47,941 bases of DNA from a virus, in the IMG/VR virus record IMGVR_UViG_3300045747_000648, positions 1-47,941 of that record; one strand, given 5' to 3'. The notes beneath the pieces are model-generated. The model ran no database searches. It was not told the origin of the DNA and saw only the letters and a list, made by a program, of their open reading frames with translations. This document shows positions 12,813 to 21,081 of this stretch, one piece after another. Each line of letters starts with the position of its first letter. Position 1 is the stretch's first letter. The translations under genes and the position numbers were made by a program.

Positions 12813-14785
12813 TACTTGGCCTCGGCCCACGAGTAGCCGCAGTGCGCGGACACCGGGAGGCCGACAGTCAGGGGCTCGCCGAACGGGTTCGACATGATCT
12901 CGCCGACCCTCTTGAGCGCACGCACCTCGATCTCCGGATCGTCGGGGACCTCGAAGATGAGCTCGTCGTGGATCTGGAGCAGCATCACCACGCCCAGAGA
13001 CCTCAGCTCCGGGTCGTTCTCCGCCACGATCATGGAGTACTTGCAAGCCTCAGCAGCGGTGCCCTGAATCTCCGAGTTGACGCCCTGCCGTTCAGCAGCG
13101 GCCCTGTCGCGCCGGCTCATGTTGGCGAGGTCGCCGAAGCGACGGGGGCGACCCGTGATGGTGATGACCTGGCCGAACTGCGCCATGCAGTCCTTCACCT
13201 CCTGGATGTGGACCTCCACGTCGGGGTAGACGGCCAGCCACTTCTTGATGAGACCCCACCCCTCCTCCTCGGTCACGAGCTTCTTGGTCTCTCGCGTCAG
13301 CTTGCGAGCCAGCTTGGGGCCGCCGATGCCGTAGACGATGCCGAAGCCGGTGGACTTGTTGTTCTGGCGCTTGAGGAGAAGCTCGACGATCTCCGGCGTG
13401 TGCTGGTCCTTCGGCGCCTTCTTGGCACGCACCACGTCGTCGTAGGGGATGCCCTCGATCTCGGCAGTGGTGAGGCTGTGGATGTCCATGCCGTTGTTGA
13501 TGGCGTTCCGCATCTTCTCCGACTTGCTGAAGTGCGCCAGCAGGCGCATCTCGAGCTGCTCGTAGTCGGCGACCAGGAGCTTCTTGTTGGCTCCGGGGAT
13601 GAAGGCCTCGCGGATCTTGAACTCGTCCTCGTCAGGGCGAGGGATGTTCTGGAGGTTGGGCTCGGAGGAAGAGAGGCGACCGGTGACGGTGCCGCTCTGG
13701 TTCAGAGTGGTGTGGATGCGGCACTCGGAGTCGAGCCAGTTGGAGAGGCCCTCCACGTAGGTGCCGTAGATCTTGGCGATGCTTCGGTAGATGAGGAGCT
13801 TCTCGGCCCACTCGTTTCCCTGGCCAGCCCACTCCTCGAGCGCTTCGGCGTCCGTGGAGGGCTGCTTGTTCCCGCTCTTCCCGCCCTTGGTGTACGAGAC
13901 GATGGGAAGCTGGAGGGTGTCGAAGAAGAGCTTCTGGAGCTGCTTCGGGGACTTCGGATTGAAGACTCCGCCGACGAGGTGGTTGAAGTCCCGCTCGATG
14001 GCCGTCATCCTCTCTTCCATCGGGCCCTTCAGGGACAGCAGGTAGCCCTTGTCCACCGTGATGCCGCGGCGCTCCATCTTGTAGAGCACCTTCGTGAAGG
14101 GGACCTCGACGCGGTAGTAGTAGTCCTTGAGGGAGCCCCACTGGAGGCTGGTCCTGCTCAGGAGCTCGTCGAAGTGGTGACGCAGGATGGTTGAGTCGTA
14201 AGCGTCAAGACTCGCGTAGTCGATGGCGCGGTCGAAGGCATCCATGCCCTTCTGCCCCTCGACGACCTCGCGGATCATGGCGCCCACCGTCTTGCGCGTC
14301 TCTCCCTTCTTGGCCACCGGGATCTTCCCGAAGGTCTCCTCGAAGGTCGGCACGTGGCGGTTGAAGTGGTCGAACATGCACTCCTTGAGGCCGTGCCGTC
14401 CGGTGTTGTTCTCGTTGTAGAGCCAGCTCTGGATGACCGTGCACCGGAGCTCGCCAGCGTTGACGATGTCGATGCCCGAGTTGGCGAGCATGTGCATGTC
14501 GAACTTGACGTTGGTGAGGTCGAAGTTGACCTCAGGGTTCTCGAGGATCGGTGCCTTGAAGAGGCCCAGGAACTTCCTGTCGAGGCAGATGCGCGTCTCG
14601 CCATCAGACAGCGACCAGATGATGACGTAGTCGCGGAGGCGATCGAGGCCAGACGTCTCGGTGTCGAGACCCAGGCCACCGTTCTTGCGGTGCGAGATGA
14701 GGTAGCGGTCGATCCACCGGCGAGCTTCGTACTCGGTGTCGATGAAGTGCGGCTCTGGGATGGTGAGGTCGAAGGCGTGAGGCAT
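12812..14785 (-). CDS. family A DNA polymerase with 3'-5' exonuclease, 657 aa
   Basis: The replicative polymerase. Exonuclease motif I is DTETSGLD with Asp41 and Glu43; FDLTNVKFDMHM follows as motif II. Polymerase motif A is VADYEQLEMRLLAHFS, motif B is KSTGFGIVYGIGG with Lys, Phe and Tyr in the O-helix positions, and motif C is LQIHDELIFEV. The nucleotide-selecting residue is Phe, as in E. coli Pol I rather than Tyr of T7. No 5' nuclease domain is present. ATG with GAGGA upstream. Primase and helicase are encoded just upstream in the same block. Confidence 0.95.
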   Translation of the reverse strand: MPHAFDLTIPEPHFIDTEYEARRWIDRYLISHRKNGGLGLDTETSGLDRLRDYVIIWSLSDGETRICLDRKFLGLFKAPILENPEVNFDLTNVKFDMHMLANSGIDIVNAGELRCTVIQSWLYNENNTGRHGLKECMFDHFNRHVPTFEETFGKIPVAKKGETRKTVGAMIREVVEGQKGMDAFDRAIDYASLDAYDSTILRHHFDELLSRTSLQWGSLKDYYYRVEVPFTKVLYKMERRGITVDKGYLLSLKGPMEERMTAIERDFNHLVGGVFNPKSPKQLQKLFFDTLQLPIVSYTKGGKSGNKQPSTDAEALEEWAGQGNEWAEKLLIYRSIAKIYGTYVEGLSNWLDSECRIHTTLNQSGTVTGRLSSSEPNLQNIPRPDEDEFKIREAFIPGANKKLLVADYEQLEMRLLAHFSKSEKMRNAINNGMDIHSLTTAEIEGIPYDDVVRAKKAPKDQHTPEIVELLLKRQNNKSTGFGIVYGIGGPKLARKLTRETKKLVTEEEGWGLIKKWLAVYPDVEVHIQEVKDCMAQFGQVITITGRPRRFGDLANMSRRDRAAAERQGVNSEIQGTAAEACKYSMIVAENDPELRSLGVVMLLQIHDELIFEVPDDPEIEVRALKRVGEIMSNPFGEPLTVGLPVSAHCGYSWAEAK

Positions 14786-14803
14786 GTGTCCTCAGAAGAG
14801 AAG

Positions 14804-14831
14804 AAGGGGCGGCCCGTGAGAGCCGCCCCTT
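14804..14831 (-). terminator. rho-independent terminator between gene 14851-16224 and DNA polymerase
   Basis: A 10-bp stem (AAGGGGCGGC / GCCGCCCCTT) with an 8-nt loop is followed on the minus strand by the pyrimidine-rich CTTCTTCTCTTC. The tail ends within the polymerase leader, so the polymerase may receive only read-through transcription or have its own promoter. Confidence 0.7.
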
Positions 14832-14850
14832 CAGGTTCACTGCGCTGTGG

Positions 14851-16224
14851 CTACGTCCCCGGCGGACGGCCGAAGTTCGGCTGCATCATCGGCTGGGGAG
14901 CCGCCGGCCCGGGCGCCGGAGGCGGACCGACCGGCGGGTACTGCTGCGCCGGGTACGCGCCGGGGGCCTGCTGGTAGCCCTGGCCCGGAGGCGGACCCAT
15001 CTGCTGCATCGGCGCCTGCTGGTAGCCGCCCGGCGCCTGCTGGTAGCCCTGCGCCGGGGCGGGGCCGTTGCCCTGGAGATCCAGCTCCTTCATCTGCTCG
15101 GAGAGGGTCTTCGGGGCGAAGAGCGCGGCGAAGTCGTACGGCTTCGCGAGCTCGGCGAGGAGCGCGTCCGGGGTCTTGTTGCCCAGCAGCGGCGCCGGGA
15201 CCCGGGCGAAGAACTCCTGGATGGCCTCGTGACGGTGGAGGACCAGCGTGCTGGCGGTCTGCTCGCCCTGCCGCATCCCCCAGAGCACCCGGCTGAACAT
15301 CGTGTGCTGCGCCGGCTGCCGGTTGGCCGTCTCGCACACCTCGCAGGCCACGACCTCCTCGAGGAAGACGGGGCGGTTGCAGCGGAGGCACGGGTAGGGC
15401 CGGCTGACGGCCTCCTTGATCTGCTCGTCGGTCCGGGTGTCCTGGGTCATGTCGATGACCATGGACTGGCACGACGGGCACTTGAAGCCGTCGGTGATGA
15501 GCTGCGACCCGTCGTTGCCGCACAGCGAGGAGATGGTGGCATCCCACCCGATGAGCGCCTGGAGGTGGTTCTTCCCCATCTTCAGGTACCGACGCTTCCC
15601 GAAGAACGTCTGGATGTCCTGCGGCCGGTAGTTGGGCCACGGGTTCTGCGGGTCGATGATGGGCGCCTCGTTCCTCTGCACGCGGCAGAAGTTGCAGGTG
15701 CGGCCCTCGCACTCGTTGTCGATCATCATGGGCTCAGCCGGGCGGTTGCCGTAGGCCTGCTTCATGACGATGCCACCAGTGCGGCGATCGAGCAGCGGGT
15801 GCTTGTGGTACAGCGCGAGGTGCACGATCCCCATGACCGTCTGGTAGGAGGCCGGCGAGACGGACCGGTCACCCTGGTCGATGGCGGCGCACCCGGCGCA
15901 GGGCTGCGGGGAGTGGGGGTTGGTGCCCGCGGAGCAGACGCTCTTGGGGAACCGCTCCGTCCCGTTCTTCATGACCTGCCGGGTGTGCTCGAGGAAGCGG
16001 TAGTACTCCTTCTTGACCTCCTTCGGGCGCCCGGTGGCGGCGTCGATCTCGATCTCCTCGGGGGCCGGGTTCGAGTCGACGTACTCGGCCTTGATGAGGA
16101 TGAAGGGGGTGGAGGTGGTCGTGGGGAGCTTCAGCTGCTCGTAGAAGTTCCCCTTGCGGCCCTTGCCCCCAGTCCTCTTGGTGTCGTTCTGGAGGGAACG
16201 GCGGAACGGCGTGGTCATCGGCAT
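14851..16224 (-). CDS. multi-zinc-knuckle protein with Pro/Gln/Gly tail, 457 aa (ssDNA-binding candidate)
   Basis: The N-terminal 130 residues contain strands (TPFILIKAEYVDSNPA). Cys pairs follow: CSAGT...PCAGC, CEGRTCNFC, CPSCQS and CLRCN...CEVC, enough for about two zinc sites. The last 70 residues are Gln/Pro/Gly repeats such as GYQQAPGGYQQAP ending PNFGRPPGT, similar to the flexible acidic or Gly-rich tails of SSBs but not acidic. Position between polymerase and primase suggests a single-strand binding or replication accessory protein; this is inference. ATG 16224 with GAGGAG upstream; it overlaps the primase end by 10 nt. Confidence 0.82.
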   Translation of the reverse strand: MPMTTPFRRSLQNDTKRTGGKGRKGNFYEQLKLPTTTSTPFILIKAEYVDSNPAPEEIEIDAATGRPKEVKKEYYRFLEHTRQVMKNGTERFPKSVCSAGTNPHSPQPCAGCAAIDQGDRSVSPASYQTVMGIVHLALYHKHPLLDRRTGGIVMKQAYGNRPAEPMMIDNECEGRTCNFCRVQRNEAPIIDPQNPWPNYRPQDIQTFFGKRRYLKMGKNHLQALIGWDATISSLCGNDGSQLITDGFKCPSCQSMVIDMTQDTRTDEQIKEAVSRPYPCLRCNRPVFLEEVVACEVCETANRQPAQHTMFSRVLWGMRQGEQTASTLVLHRHEAIQEFFARVPAPLLGNKTPDALLAELAKPYDFAALFAPKTLSEQMKELDLQGNGPAPAQGYQQAPGGYQQAPMQQMGPPPGQGYQQAPGAYPAQQYPPVGPPPAPGPAAPQPMMQPNFGRPPGT

Positions 16225-17306
16225 TGCGTGGATCTCCTCGTCTGGTGGAAGTAGTCGGAGTACGAGATGGTGTTCTCCGCGAGAGTGCGGAGGGCGTCCA
16301 GCTCGTAGTCGTCTGGCTGCGTCTTCTGGGTCTCGTCTTGCACGGCGGCAAGTACGTCGGCCTCTGGGTACTGCATCACTCTGACCTTGCTGCGCATCGG
16401 GAGCCAAAGACGCTCGCCGACGTTGAGGGTGGCCTCTCTTCCAGGAGCATCGTTGTCCAGGAAGAGGACGATGGGACACCCGAAGCGGTGGATCATGCGC
16501 TGCTGCACTTCTGAGATGTAAGAACCCATGAGCGCCACCGTGTTCCAGAAGCCTGCCATCTTCATCCACATGCAGGCCTTGAACCCTTCGACGATGAACA
16601 CCCTAGCTGTCGGGTCTGACGCCGACATGACGCGTGGGTAGACGTTGTCGAGGTTCCACAGGAAGTTGTGGTTCTCGCAAACGTAGCTCGGGTGCACCTC
16701 ATCGAAGCCCTCTCCAAAGTCTCCAGGGAAGAACTTGCCGTTCACTGCCTTGCCGCCTTGGTAGACCTTGTACTTTGGCTGCACGCCCTTGCTGATGGCG
16801 CCGCCAGAGATGCCTGCAAGGTTCCCGTAGAGGTCACGCAGTGGGTACGTGACTCTCTGCGCCTTCGCGTCGAAGCCGACGTCCATCTCCTTGAGCAGCC
16901 TCGGATCGAAGCCGTCTTGGATGAGGGTGGTCGGCTCGTTGTCGAAGATGCCGAGGATGGACTCTGCGAGGATGGGCTTAGCCTCGAAAGGATCGCTGAT
17001 GGCGAAGAGGTTCTTCTTCTTCCTCTCGGCCTGCTCGACGTTCCTCTGGAGGATGTCTGCGACTCCTTGCGTCTCGGAGTCGATCTGCTGCCGGGTGAGT
17101 CCGACCTTCTTCAGCAGCTTCTTCAACGAGCCTGCTTCGTGGCAGGTGAAGCAGTGATAGACCCCCTTCTCTACGTTCACAGAGAACGAAGGGGTCTTCT
17201 CCTCCCCTCCTTTGTGGAAGGGGCAGGTCGTTGTGTAGTTGTCCCTCCCTGACGGCTTCAGCTTGGGAAGGTGGCGCTGGAAGATCGCTAGGATCCTGTC
17301 GCGCAT
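16215..17306 (-). CDS. DnaG-type primase, 363 aa
   Basis: Makes RNA primers. The zinc-binding domain is CPFHKGGEEKTPSFSV ... HCFTCHEAGS with C28, H31, C52 and C55 (CHC2 type). The Toprim core has RVFIVEGFKACM, with the catalytic Glu, and LFLDNDAPGR, with the Asp pair. The protein is shorter than bacterial DnaG (about 580) and has only a short helical C-terminus after the catalytic core, so a helicase-binding domain is reduced or absent. ATG with AAGAG upstream; 7 nt separate it from the helicase gene. Confidence 0.93.
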   Translation of the reverse strand: MRDRILAIFQRHLPKLKPSGRDNYTTTCPFHKGGEEKTPSFSVNVEKGVYHCFTCHEAGSLKKLLKKVGLTRQQIDSETQGVADILQRNVEQAERKKKNLFAISDPFEAKPILAESILGIFDNEPTTLIQDGFDPRLLKEMDVGFDAKAQRVTYPLRDLYGNLAGISGGAISKGVQPKYKVYQGGKAVNGKFFPGDFGEGFDEVHPSYVCENHNFLWNLDNVYPRVMSASDPTARVFIVEGFKACMWMKMAGFWNTVALMGSYISEVQQRMIHRFGCPIVLFLDNDAPGREATLNVGERLWLPMRSKVRVMQYPEADVLAAVQDETQKTQPDDYELDALRTLAENTISYSDYFHQTRRSTQCR

Positions 17307-17313
17307 CTCTTGC

Positions 17314-18750
17314 TCACAGCGGGACCTTGGGGTCCTTCAGGGTCCCATCGCTACGGAAGGAGCTCGTCCTGAAGCGTGCAACTGGACGAGGCCCGGCAGA
17401 GCCGCCACCGCTGGGCGCCTCTCCGTAGTTCGATCTCTCGTCGGCATCGAGCCCGGTGAGGACCTTGCGCAACTCGAAGGTGTGTCCGGGGTCTGCCCGG
17501 ATGACCATGCCCTCGAAGACACCGGACTCTCGAACGCCAGGAGCGGTGATGAGGAGGTCGACCACCTTCTTCTTCAGCACCGGGTCGACGTGGAACTTCT
17601 TCGAGACCCGGAAGACGCAGTCAGCATCCATGCCGATGGAGTCGGCAAAGGCGAGCTCTGTGAGGTCCTCGCCATGCGACTGCTCTGCGGACCGCTTCGC
17701 TTGAGTGATGCCCACGACGGGGATGTCGAAGCGGCGAGCGGTGAGCTTCAAGTCCTGCGAGATGTGGGAGATGTTCTTCCAGTCGATGCTGCGGGACTTG
17801 GTGCGGTCATCCTTCATCAGGTACATGCCGTCGACGAAGGCGATGTCAGGCTCGGTCTCTTCGATCTTCGCCTGGAGCCACGAGACGCCACCACCATCCT
17901 CTGCGTCTCGGTCGGTGGTGACGATGAAGAACGGATTGCGGCCACCGTTCTTGGTGCCGGCGTACTTCTCATCCTCGACGAGGTCTGCAAGAACCCCGAA
18001 GAGGTGGTCCCGAACCTGGGGCTGGAGCCGGCCGTTGAGGTACTCGTGGTAGTCGACCTGGGCCAGGATGCATGCAGCGCGGCCCAGGATCTCGTCGTGC
18101 GACATCTCCCGTGAGTAGAAGAGCACCCTGCGCCTGGAGTCGACGTAGGCCGACACCGCGATCTTGAGAGCCCACCAGGTCTTCATCGACTTGGGGCGGC
18201 CGTAGACCACGATGAAGTTCTGCCTCTTCATCCCCTGCGTGGCCTCGTTGAGTGGGTCCCAGGGGTAAGGGATGCCGATGACACCCTTCGACCCCTGCAC
18301 CATCTCGTAGCGGGCCTTCAGCATGTTGTAGGCTGCCGCCATCGAGAAGTCCTCGCTCTGATCCGCCAGCGCGGATAGGCCAGGAGTTGCTGCTCGGAGA
18401 TCTGCCAGAGCTTCCAGCGGGTTCGTGCTCACCGTCATCATCAGACGCTCGGCGAGCATCTGAACCTCTACGGCGATCTTCCCCTTGCGAAGGATCTCGG
18501 TGAGGACGGCAACGTCGTCATTCGAGTTGAAGAAGGGGAAGGCACGGAACTGCTGTTGAACCAGCTCTCGGCTTGGAACGCTGCCAGCGGTTGCGGTCGC
18601 GTGGTAGATGTCTCTGATGAAGCGGTAGACCTCCTGCCCTTCTGGCGTGAAGAAGTACGACTCGTCGATCTTCGCCTTCTCGAGGATGCGGAACTCTCGC
18701 GTCTCGATGACCTTGGACAGCAATGCGTGTTCGATGTTGTTGTCGTGCAC
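17314..18750 (-). CDS. DnaB-type replicative helicase, 478 aa
   Basis: The N-terminal helical domain (EHALLSKVIETREFRIL) resembles the DnaB N-domain. The RecA-like motor has Walker A GRPKSMKTW, where the usual Gly before Lys is Met; the strand RVLFYSREMSHDEI (motif 1a, with Glu); Walker B IAFVDGMYLM; and GITQAKRSA for motif H3. The arginine-finger region and a disordered C-terminus follow. It should unwind DNA at the fork with the adjacent primase. GTG start with an excellent AGGAGG upstream. Confidence 0.92.
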   Translation of the reverse strand: MHDNNIEHALLSKVIETREFRILEKAKIDESYFFTPEGQEVYRFIRDIYHATATAGSVPSRELVQQQFRAFPFFNSNDDVAVLTEILRKGKIAVEVQMLAERLMMTVSTNPLEALADLRAATPGLSALADQSEDFSMAAAYNMLKARYEMVQGSKGVIGIPYPWDPLNEATQGMKRQNFIVVYGRPKSMKTWWALKIAVSAYVDSRRRVLFYSREMSHDEILGRAACILAQVDYHEYLNGRLQPQVRDHLFGVLADLVEDEKYAGTKNGGRNPFFIVTTDRDAEDGGGVSWLQAKIEETEPDIAFVDGMYLMKDDRTKSRSIDWKNISHISQDLKLTARRFDIPVVGITQAKRSAEQSHGEDLTELAFADSIGMDADCVFRVSKKFHVDPVLKKKVVDLLITAPGVRESGVFEGMVIRADPGHTFELRKVLTGLDADERSNYGEAPSGGGSAGPRPVARFRTSSFRSDGTLKDPKVPL

Positions 18751-18779
18751 GGTCCCTCCTGAGGACCCATCAAAGCATC

Positions 18780-18810
18780 GGGGGCTGACCTCGTGTGGAA
18801 GTCAGCCCCC
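18780..18810 (-). terminator. hairpin between gene 18839-19156 and the helicase
   Basis: Perfect 10-bp stem GGGGGCTGAC / GTCAGCCCCC with an 11-nt loop. There is only a weak U-stretch on the minus side (GATGCTTTG). It lies 30 nt upstream of the helicase start and may attenuate transcription into the helicase, primase and polymerase genes. Confidence 0.6.
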
Positions 18811-18838
18811 TTATGCCACCTTCGAATGTGGATTCGAA

Positions 18839-19156
18839 CTACAGACTGGTCACCCCTTCTGCTGGTGGCTCGATGACCGTGTCGGTACTGCCCGTGGTGG
18901 GCACTCCGGCGAAGACCGTCTGGGCGATGTCGAGCTCCGCGCTCTTCAGCAGCTCGCTGAGTAGCCGCAGAGTGCGCTCGCTCCAGCCGCTGTTCATGTG
19001 GCCTGCTCCGAAGCGCAGGCCCTCTGCCGCACTCGCCAAGGCGTACTTCACCGTCATCATCGGCCCGGAGGCCTCCGACGGCGCTGAGATGGCGTTGACC
19101 TGCAACTCCCCGACCTGGATGGAGTCGATGCGGCACTTCTCGGCAACCGTGATCAC
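18839..19156 (-). CDS. hypothetical protein, 105 aa
   Basis: No family recognised. The N-terminal half has strands (KCRIDSIQVGELQVNAI), the middle helices (MMTVKYALASAAEGLRFG, SERTLRLLSELLKSAELD). GTG start overlaps the upstream stop. Confidence 0.7.
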   Translation of the reverse strand: MITVAEKCRIDSIQVGELQVNAISAPSEASGPMMTVKYALASAAEGLRFGAGHMNSGWSERTLRLLSELLKSAELDIAQTVFAGVPTTGSTDTVIEPPAEGVTSL

Positions 19157-19371
19157 CCAATGACCTCTCTGTAGTTGGCGATGACTGCCTTGCGAATCAG
19201 GGGCGTGATGTGGTGGGTGCGTTCGAGCGAGTCCTTCAGGCCAGTGAGCAGGTGCTTGCGCCCTTCTGGCAGTTGGCTCGGGTCGAGGTTCAGCATTCGG
19301 CCCAAGAGGTACAGGGCCGCATCGACGTCACGCTTCTCGATGAATCTCTCGATGACGATGGTTTCGGACAC
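19153..19371 (-). CDS. hypothetical helical protein, 72 aa
   Basis: Short helical protein (DVDAALYLLGRMLNLDPSQL; HLLTGLKDSLERT). Unknown role. GTG start with a strong GGAGGTGACTC upstream. It begins a transcription segment after a 70-nt gap that carries a GTGTA-TG-TACAC dyad. Confidence 0.72.
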   Translation of the reverse strand: MSETIVIERFIEKRDVDAALYLLGRMLNLDPSQLPEGRKHLLTGLKDSLERTHHITPLIRKAVIANYREVIG

Positions 19372-19398
19372 GAGTCACCTCCATTGGTTGGTGACACA

Positions 19399-19410
19399 GT
19401 GTATGTACAC
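19399..19410. promoter_or_regulatory. GTGTA-TG-TACAC dyad in the gap upstream of gene 19153-19371
   Basis: Five-base arms, the same words as the dyad at 12793-12812. The gap 19372-19452 holds nothing else that I can assign. Confidence 0.35.
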
Positions 19411-19452
19411 CAGTTCCTGTACTTTGTTCCACCCAGATGGGTAGTTTCTCTT

Positions 19453-19836
19453 CTACCTGTACGTTCCCTGGGCCTTCGACTCCATCAGCTGCTTGAAGGC
19501 CAGCTCGGCCTGGGCACGCTGCTCGAGGGCGTAACTGCGAGCCAAGTCGCCGGCGATGCCGATGGCCTTGTCGATGCTGACCTCGTCCTGGTTGCAGGTG
19601 AGGGACACGCTGCACATGGCGGAGGTGCCGGTGCCGAACTCCTTGATGCCGAAGTCGGAGCTCACTGTCACCCGAGCCTTGCCGTCTCCTGCGACCTTCG
19701 CGATCTCGTCCATGATGCTCCTTGGGATCTCTCTCGGGTCGACCTGGAAGGCCTCGCCCGAGCTGATGTTGTGGTCCTTGTTGACTGCCTCGCGGGAGCC
19801 AACGATCTTGACGTCCTGTCTGAAGACCTCGCTCAT
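19453..19836 (-). CDS. hypothetical protein, 127 aa
   Basis: Begins MSEVFRQDVKIVG. The centre is a beta domain (KARVTVSSDFGIKEFGTG, AMCSVSLTCNQDE) and the end a helix (YALEQRAQAELAFKQLMES). Similar small phage proteins exist but I cannot name a function. ATG 19836 has AGGAAGAAG upstream and overlaps the upstream stop (ATGA). Confidence 0.75.
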   Translation of the reverse strand: MSEVFRQDVKIVGSREAVNKDHNISSGEAFQVDPREIPRSIMDEIAKVAGDGKARVTVSSDFGIKEFGTGTSAMCSVSLTCNQDEVSIDKAIGIAGDLARSYALEQRAQAELAFKQLMESKAQGTYR

Positions 19837-19982
19837 GTCTTCTTCCTGTCCTGCTGTGGCTTGTGGATGTGCACCTTCTGCTGCGTCAGCCGGACGTGCT
19901 TGGTGGCCTCGCAAGTCTCGGCGACGTGCTTGAGCAGGTTCGGGGCGGGCTCTTTGCAGTAGGGGCACGGGTACGTCTTCAT
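19833..19982 (-). CDS. small zinc-finger protein, 49 aa
   Basis: MKTYPCPYCKEPAPNLLKH, then H and C in VAETCEATKHV: a CxxC...H...C or C2H2-like single finger with a basic tail (KVHIHKPQQDRKK). The ATG at 19982 was chosen over an upstream start because the finger begins there. It overlaps its neighbour by ATGA. Confidence 0.72.
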   Translation of the reverse strand: MKTYPCPYCKEPAPNLLKHVAETCEATKHVRLTQQKVHIHKPQQDRKKT

Positions 19983-19984
19983 GG

Positions 19985-20200
19985 CTAGTCGATGTCTCCG
20001 GCTTCGACGCTGGTCAAGGAGTAGTTGTCGTACCAGCGCCTCCCGCAAGCGACACACGAGACACGCTGGTTGGCGTAGGAGCCGTCTACCTCGACGCTCT
20101 GACCTTCGATGTCCGGCGAACCACAGAAGGGACAGACGTGTGGCTTCTTGAGATGGTCGGCCTTCTGCTTCTCGGTGAGGTCGACCTTCTTGGTCGTCAC
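19985..20200 (-). CDS. zinc-ribbon protein, 71 aa
   Basis: VCPFCGSPDIEGQ and VSCVACGRRWYDNY give two knuckles spaced as in TFIIS-like or Lar-like zinc ribbons, ending in the aromatic strand typical of that fold. It might act on host nucleases or polymerase, but there is no direct evidence. The GTG at 20200 overlaps the stop of the MazG-like gene (GTGA). Confidence 0.75.
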   Translation of the reverse strand: MTTKKVDLTEKQKADHLKKPHVCPFCGSPDIEGQSVEVDGSYANQRVSCVACGRRWYDNYSLTSVEAGDID

Positions 20201-20481
20201 TTTGGACTCACGCAGACATCGAGGGCGAAGCGCATCCCCATGGCGGCTACCTGGATGGCCTCCTCGAGGATCTTCTTCTTGTGGGCCTCCCGGTCGTTGA
20301 AGGGGATCTTCGCAGGGTTGACCTTCACGAGATCCCACAGCTCGTCCAGTTCCTCGAGGATGATGGCGTAGCCCTCGTGGGCGCTGTTGAAGGAGCCGTG
20401 GAGGGCGGTGGCCCGCTTCAGCTCGGCGATGGCGAGGCTGGCCACCAGCTTGAGCGCCAGATCGTCTCCGGTGTCGGCCAT
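20197..20481 (-). CDS. MazG-like NTP pyrophosphohydrolase, 94 aa
   Basis: All-alpha NTP pyrophosphatases hydrolyse non-standard or excess NTPs. The signature here is GSFNSAHEGYAIILEELDEL, containing the metal-binding E-E-x-x-E/D cluster, and later EEAIQVAAMGMRFALD with a second E/D pair. Length suits a single-domain phage MazG homologue. The ATG has GGAGAAG upstream. It sits with DNA repair and nucleotide genes. Confidence 0.82.
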   Translation of the reverse strand: MADTGDDLALKLVASLAIAELKRATALHGSFNSAHEGYAIILEELDELWDLVKVNPAKIPFNDREAHKKKILEEAIQVAAMGMRFALDVCVSPK

Positions 20482-21081
20482 CTACTTCTCCGCCTTCTTG
20501 TCGCCGAGGAACGCGAGGACCTTGGGGCCCTTCACCTGGGGCGTCCCCTCCTTCTCGTCGTAGGCCACGTCGATGATCTTCTGGAAGCCGTTGCCCTTGA
20601 GCCAGGCGTAGACGCCGGCGTAGTCGACCTCCGTCACCTGCTGGACGAGCTTCTCCTCCTTGCCGTCCTTGTTCAGCTGCTTCAGGTCGAGGAGGCGCTC
20701 GTAGATGCCGTTCTCCTTGCACAGGCGAACGAGGTCGTCCGTGTTGAAGGCACGGAAGGTGACGGAGGTGGTCTTGAAGGGGCCCGCGGTCAGCACCGTG
20801 CCTGCCCCCTCCGGCCCGCGCTGCTTGGTGATGTTCAGCGTCACCTTCTGGCGGAGCTCGTCCTGCGCCGTCTTCAGCGCCACGTTGCGCTCCTCGAGGG
20901 CCTTCTTCACCATCCCCACGAGGACAGCGTACTGGCGCTTCTGCTCCTCCACGGGGAGCCCCGCGAGGTCTTCGAAGAACGTTCCAAGCAGCCAGTTCTC
21001 CTCGAGCTCCGTGTACTTCATGTCCGCCTGGTTGAAGGCCTCGAGGGCCAAGTCATGCGGAGTCTTCACTGCTTCTGTCAT
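20482..21081 (-). CDS. hypothetical protein, 199 aa
   Basis: Helical N-terminal half with a coiled-coil-like stretch (GMVKKALEERNVALKTAQDE), then a mixed domain with KVTLNITKQRGPEGAGT and helices of the type DLVRLCKENGIYERLLDL. Family unknown. ATG with AGGTGG upstream. The start overlaps the stop of the glycosylase gene. Confidence 0.8.
   Translation of the reverse strand: MTEAVKTPHDLALEAFNQADMKYTELEENWLLGTFFEDLAGLPVEEQKRQYAVLVGMVKKALEERNVALKTAQDELRQKVTLNITKQRGPEGAGTVLTAGPFKTTSVTFRAFNTDDLVRLCKENGIYERLLDLKQLNKDGKEEKLVQQVTEVDYAGVYAWLKGNGFQKIIDVAYDEKEGTPQVKGPKVLAFLGDKKAEK

Noticed and set aside
18811-18845. tRNA-like T-arm words (TTCGAA, GGATTCGAAC) near the hairpin at 18780
   Set aside because: No acceptor or anticodon arm can be built around them and they overlap the end of a gene.
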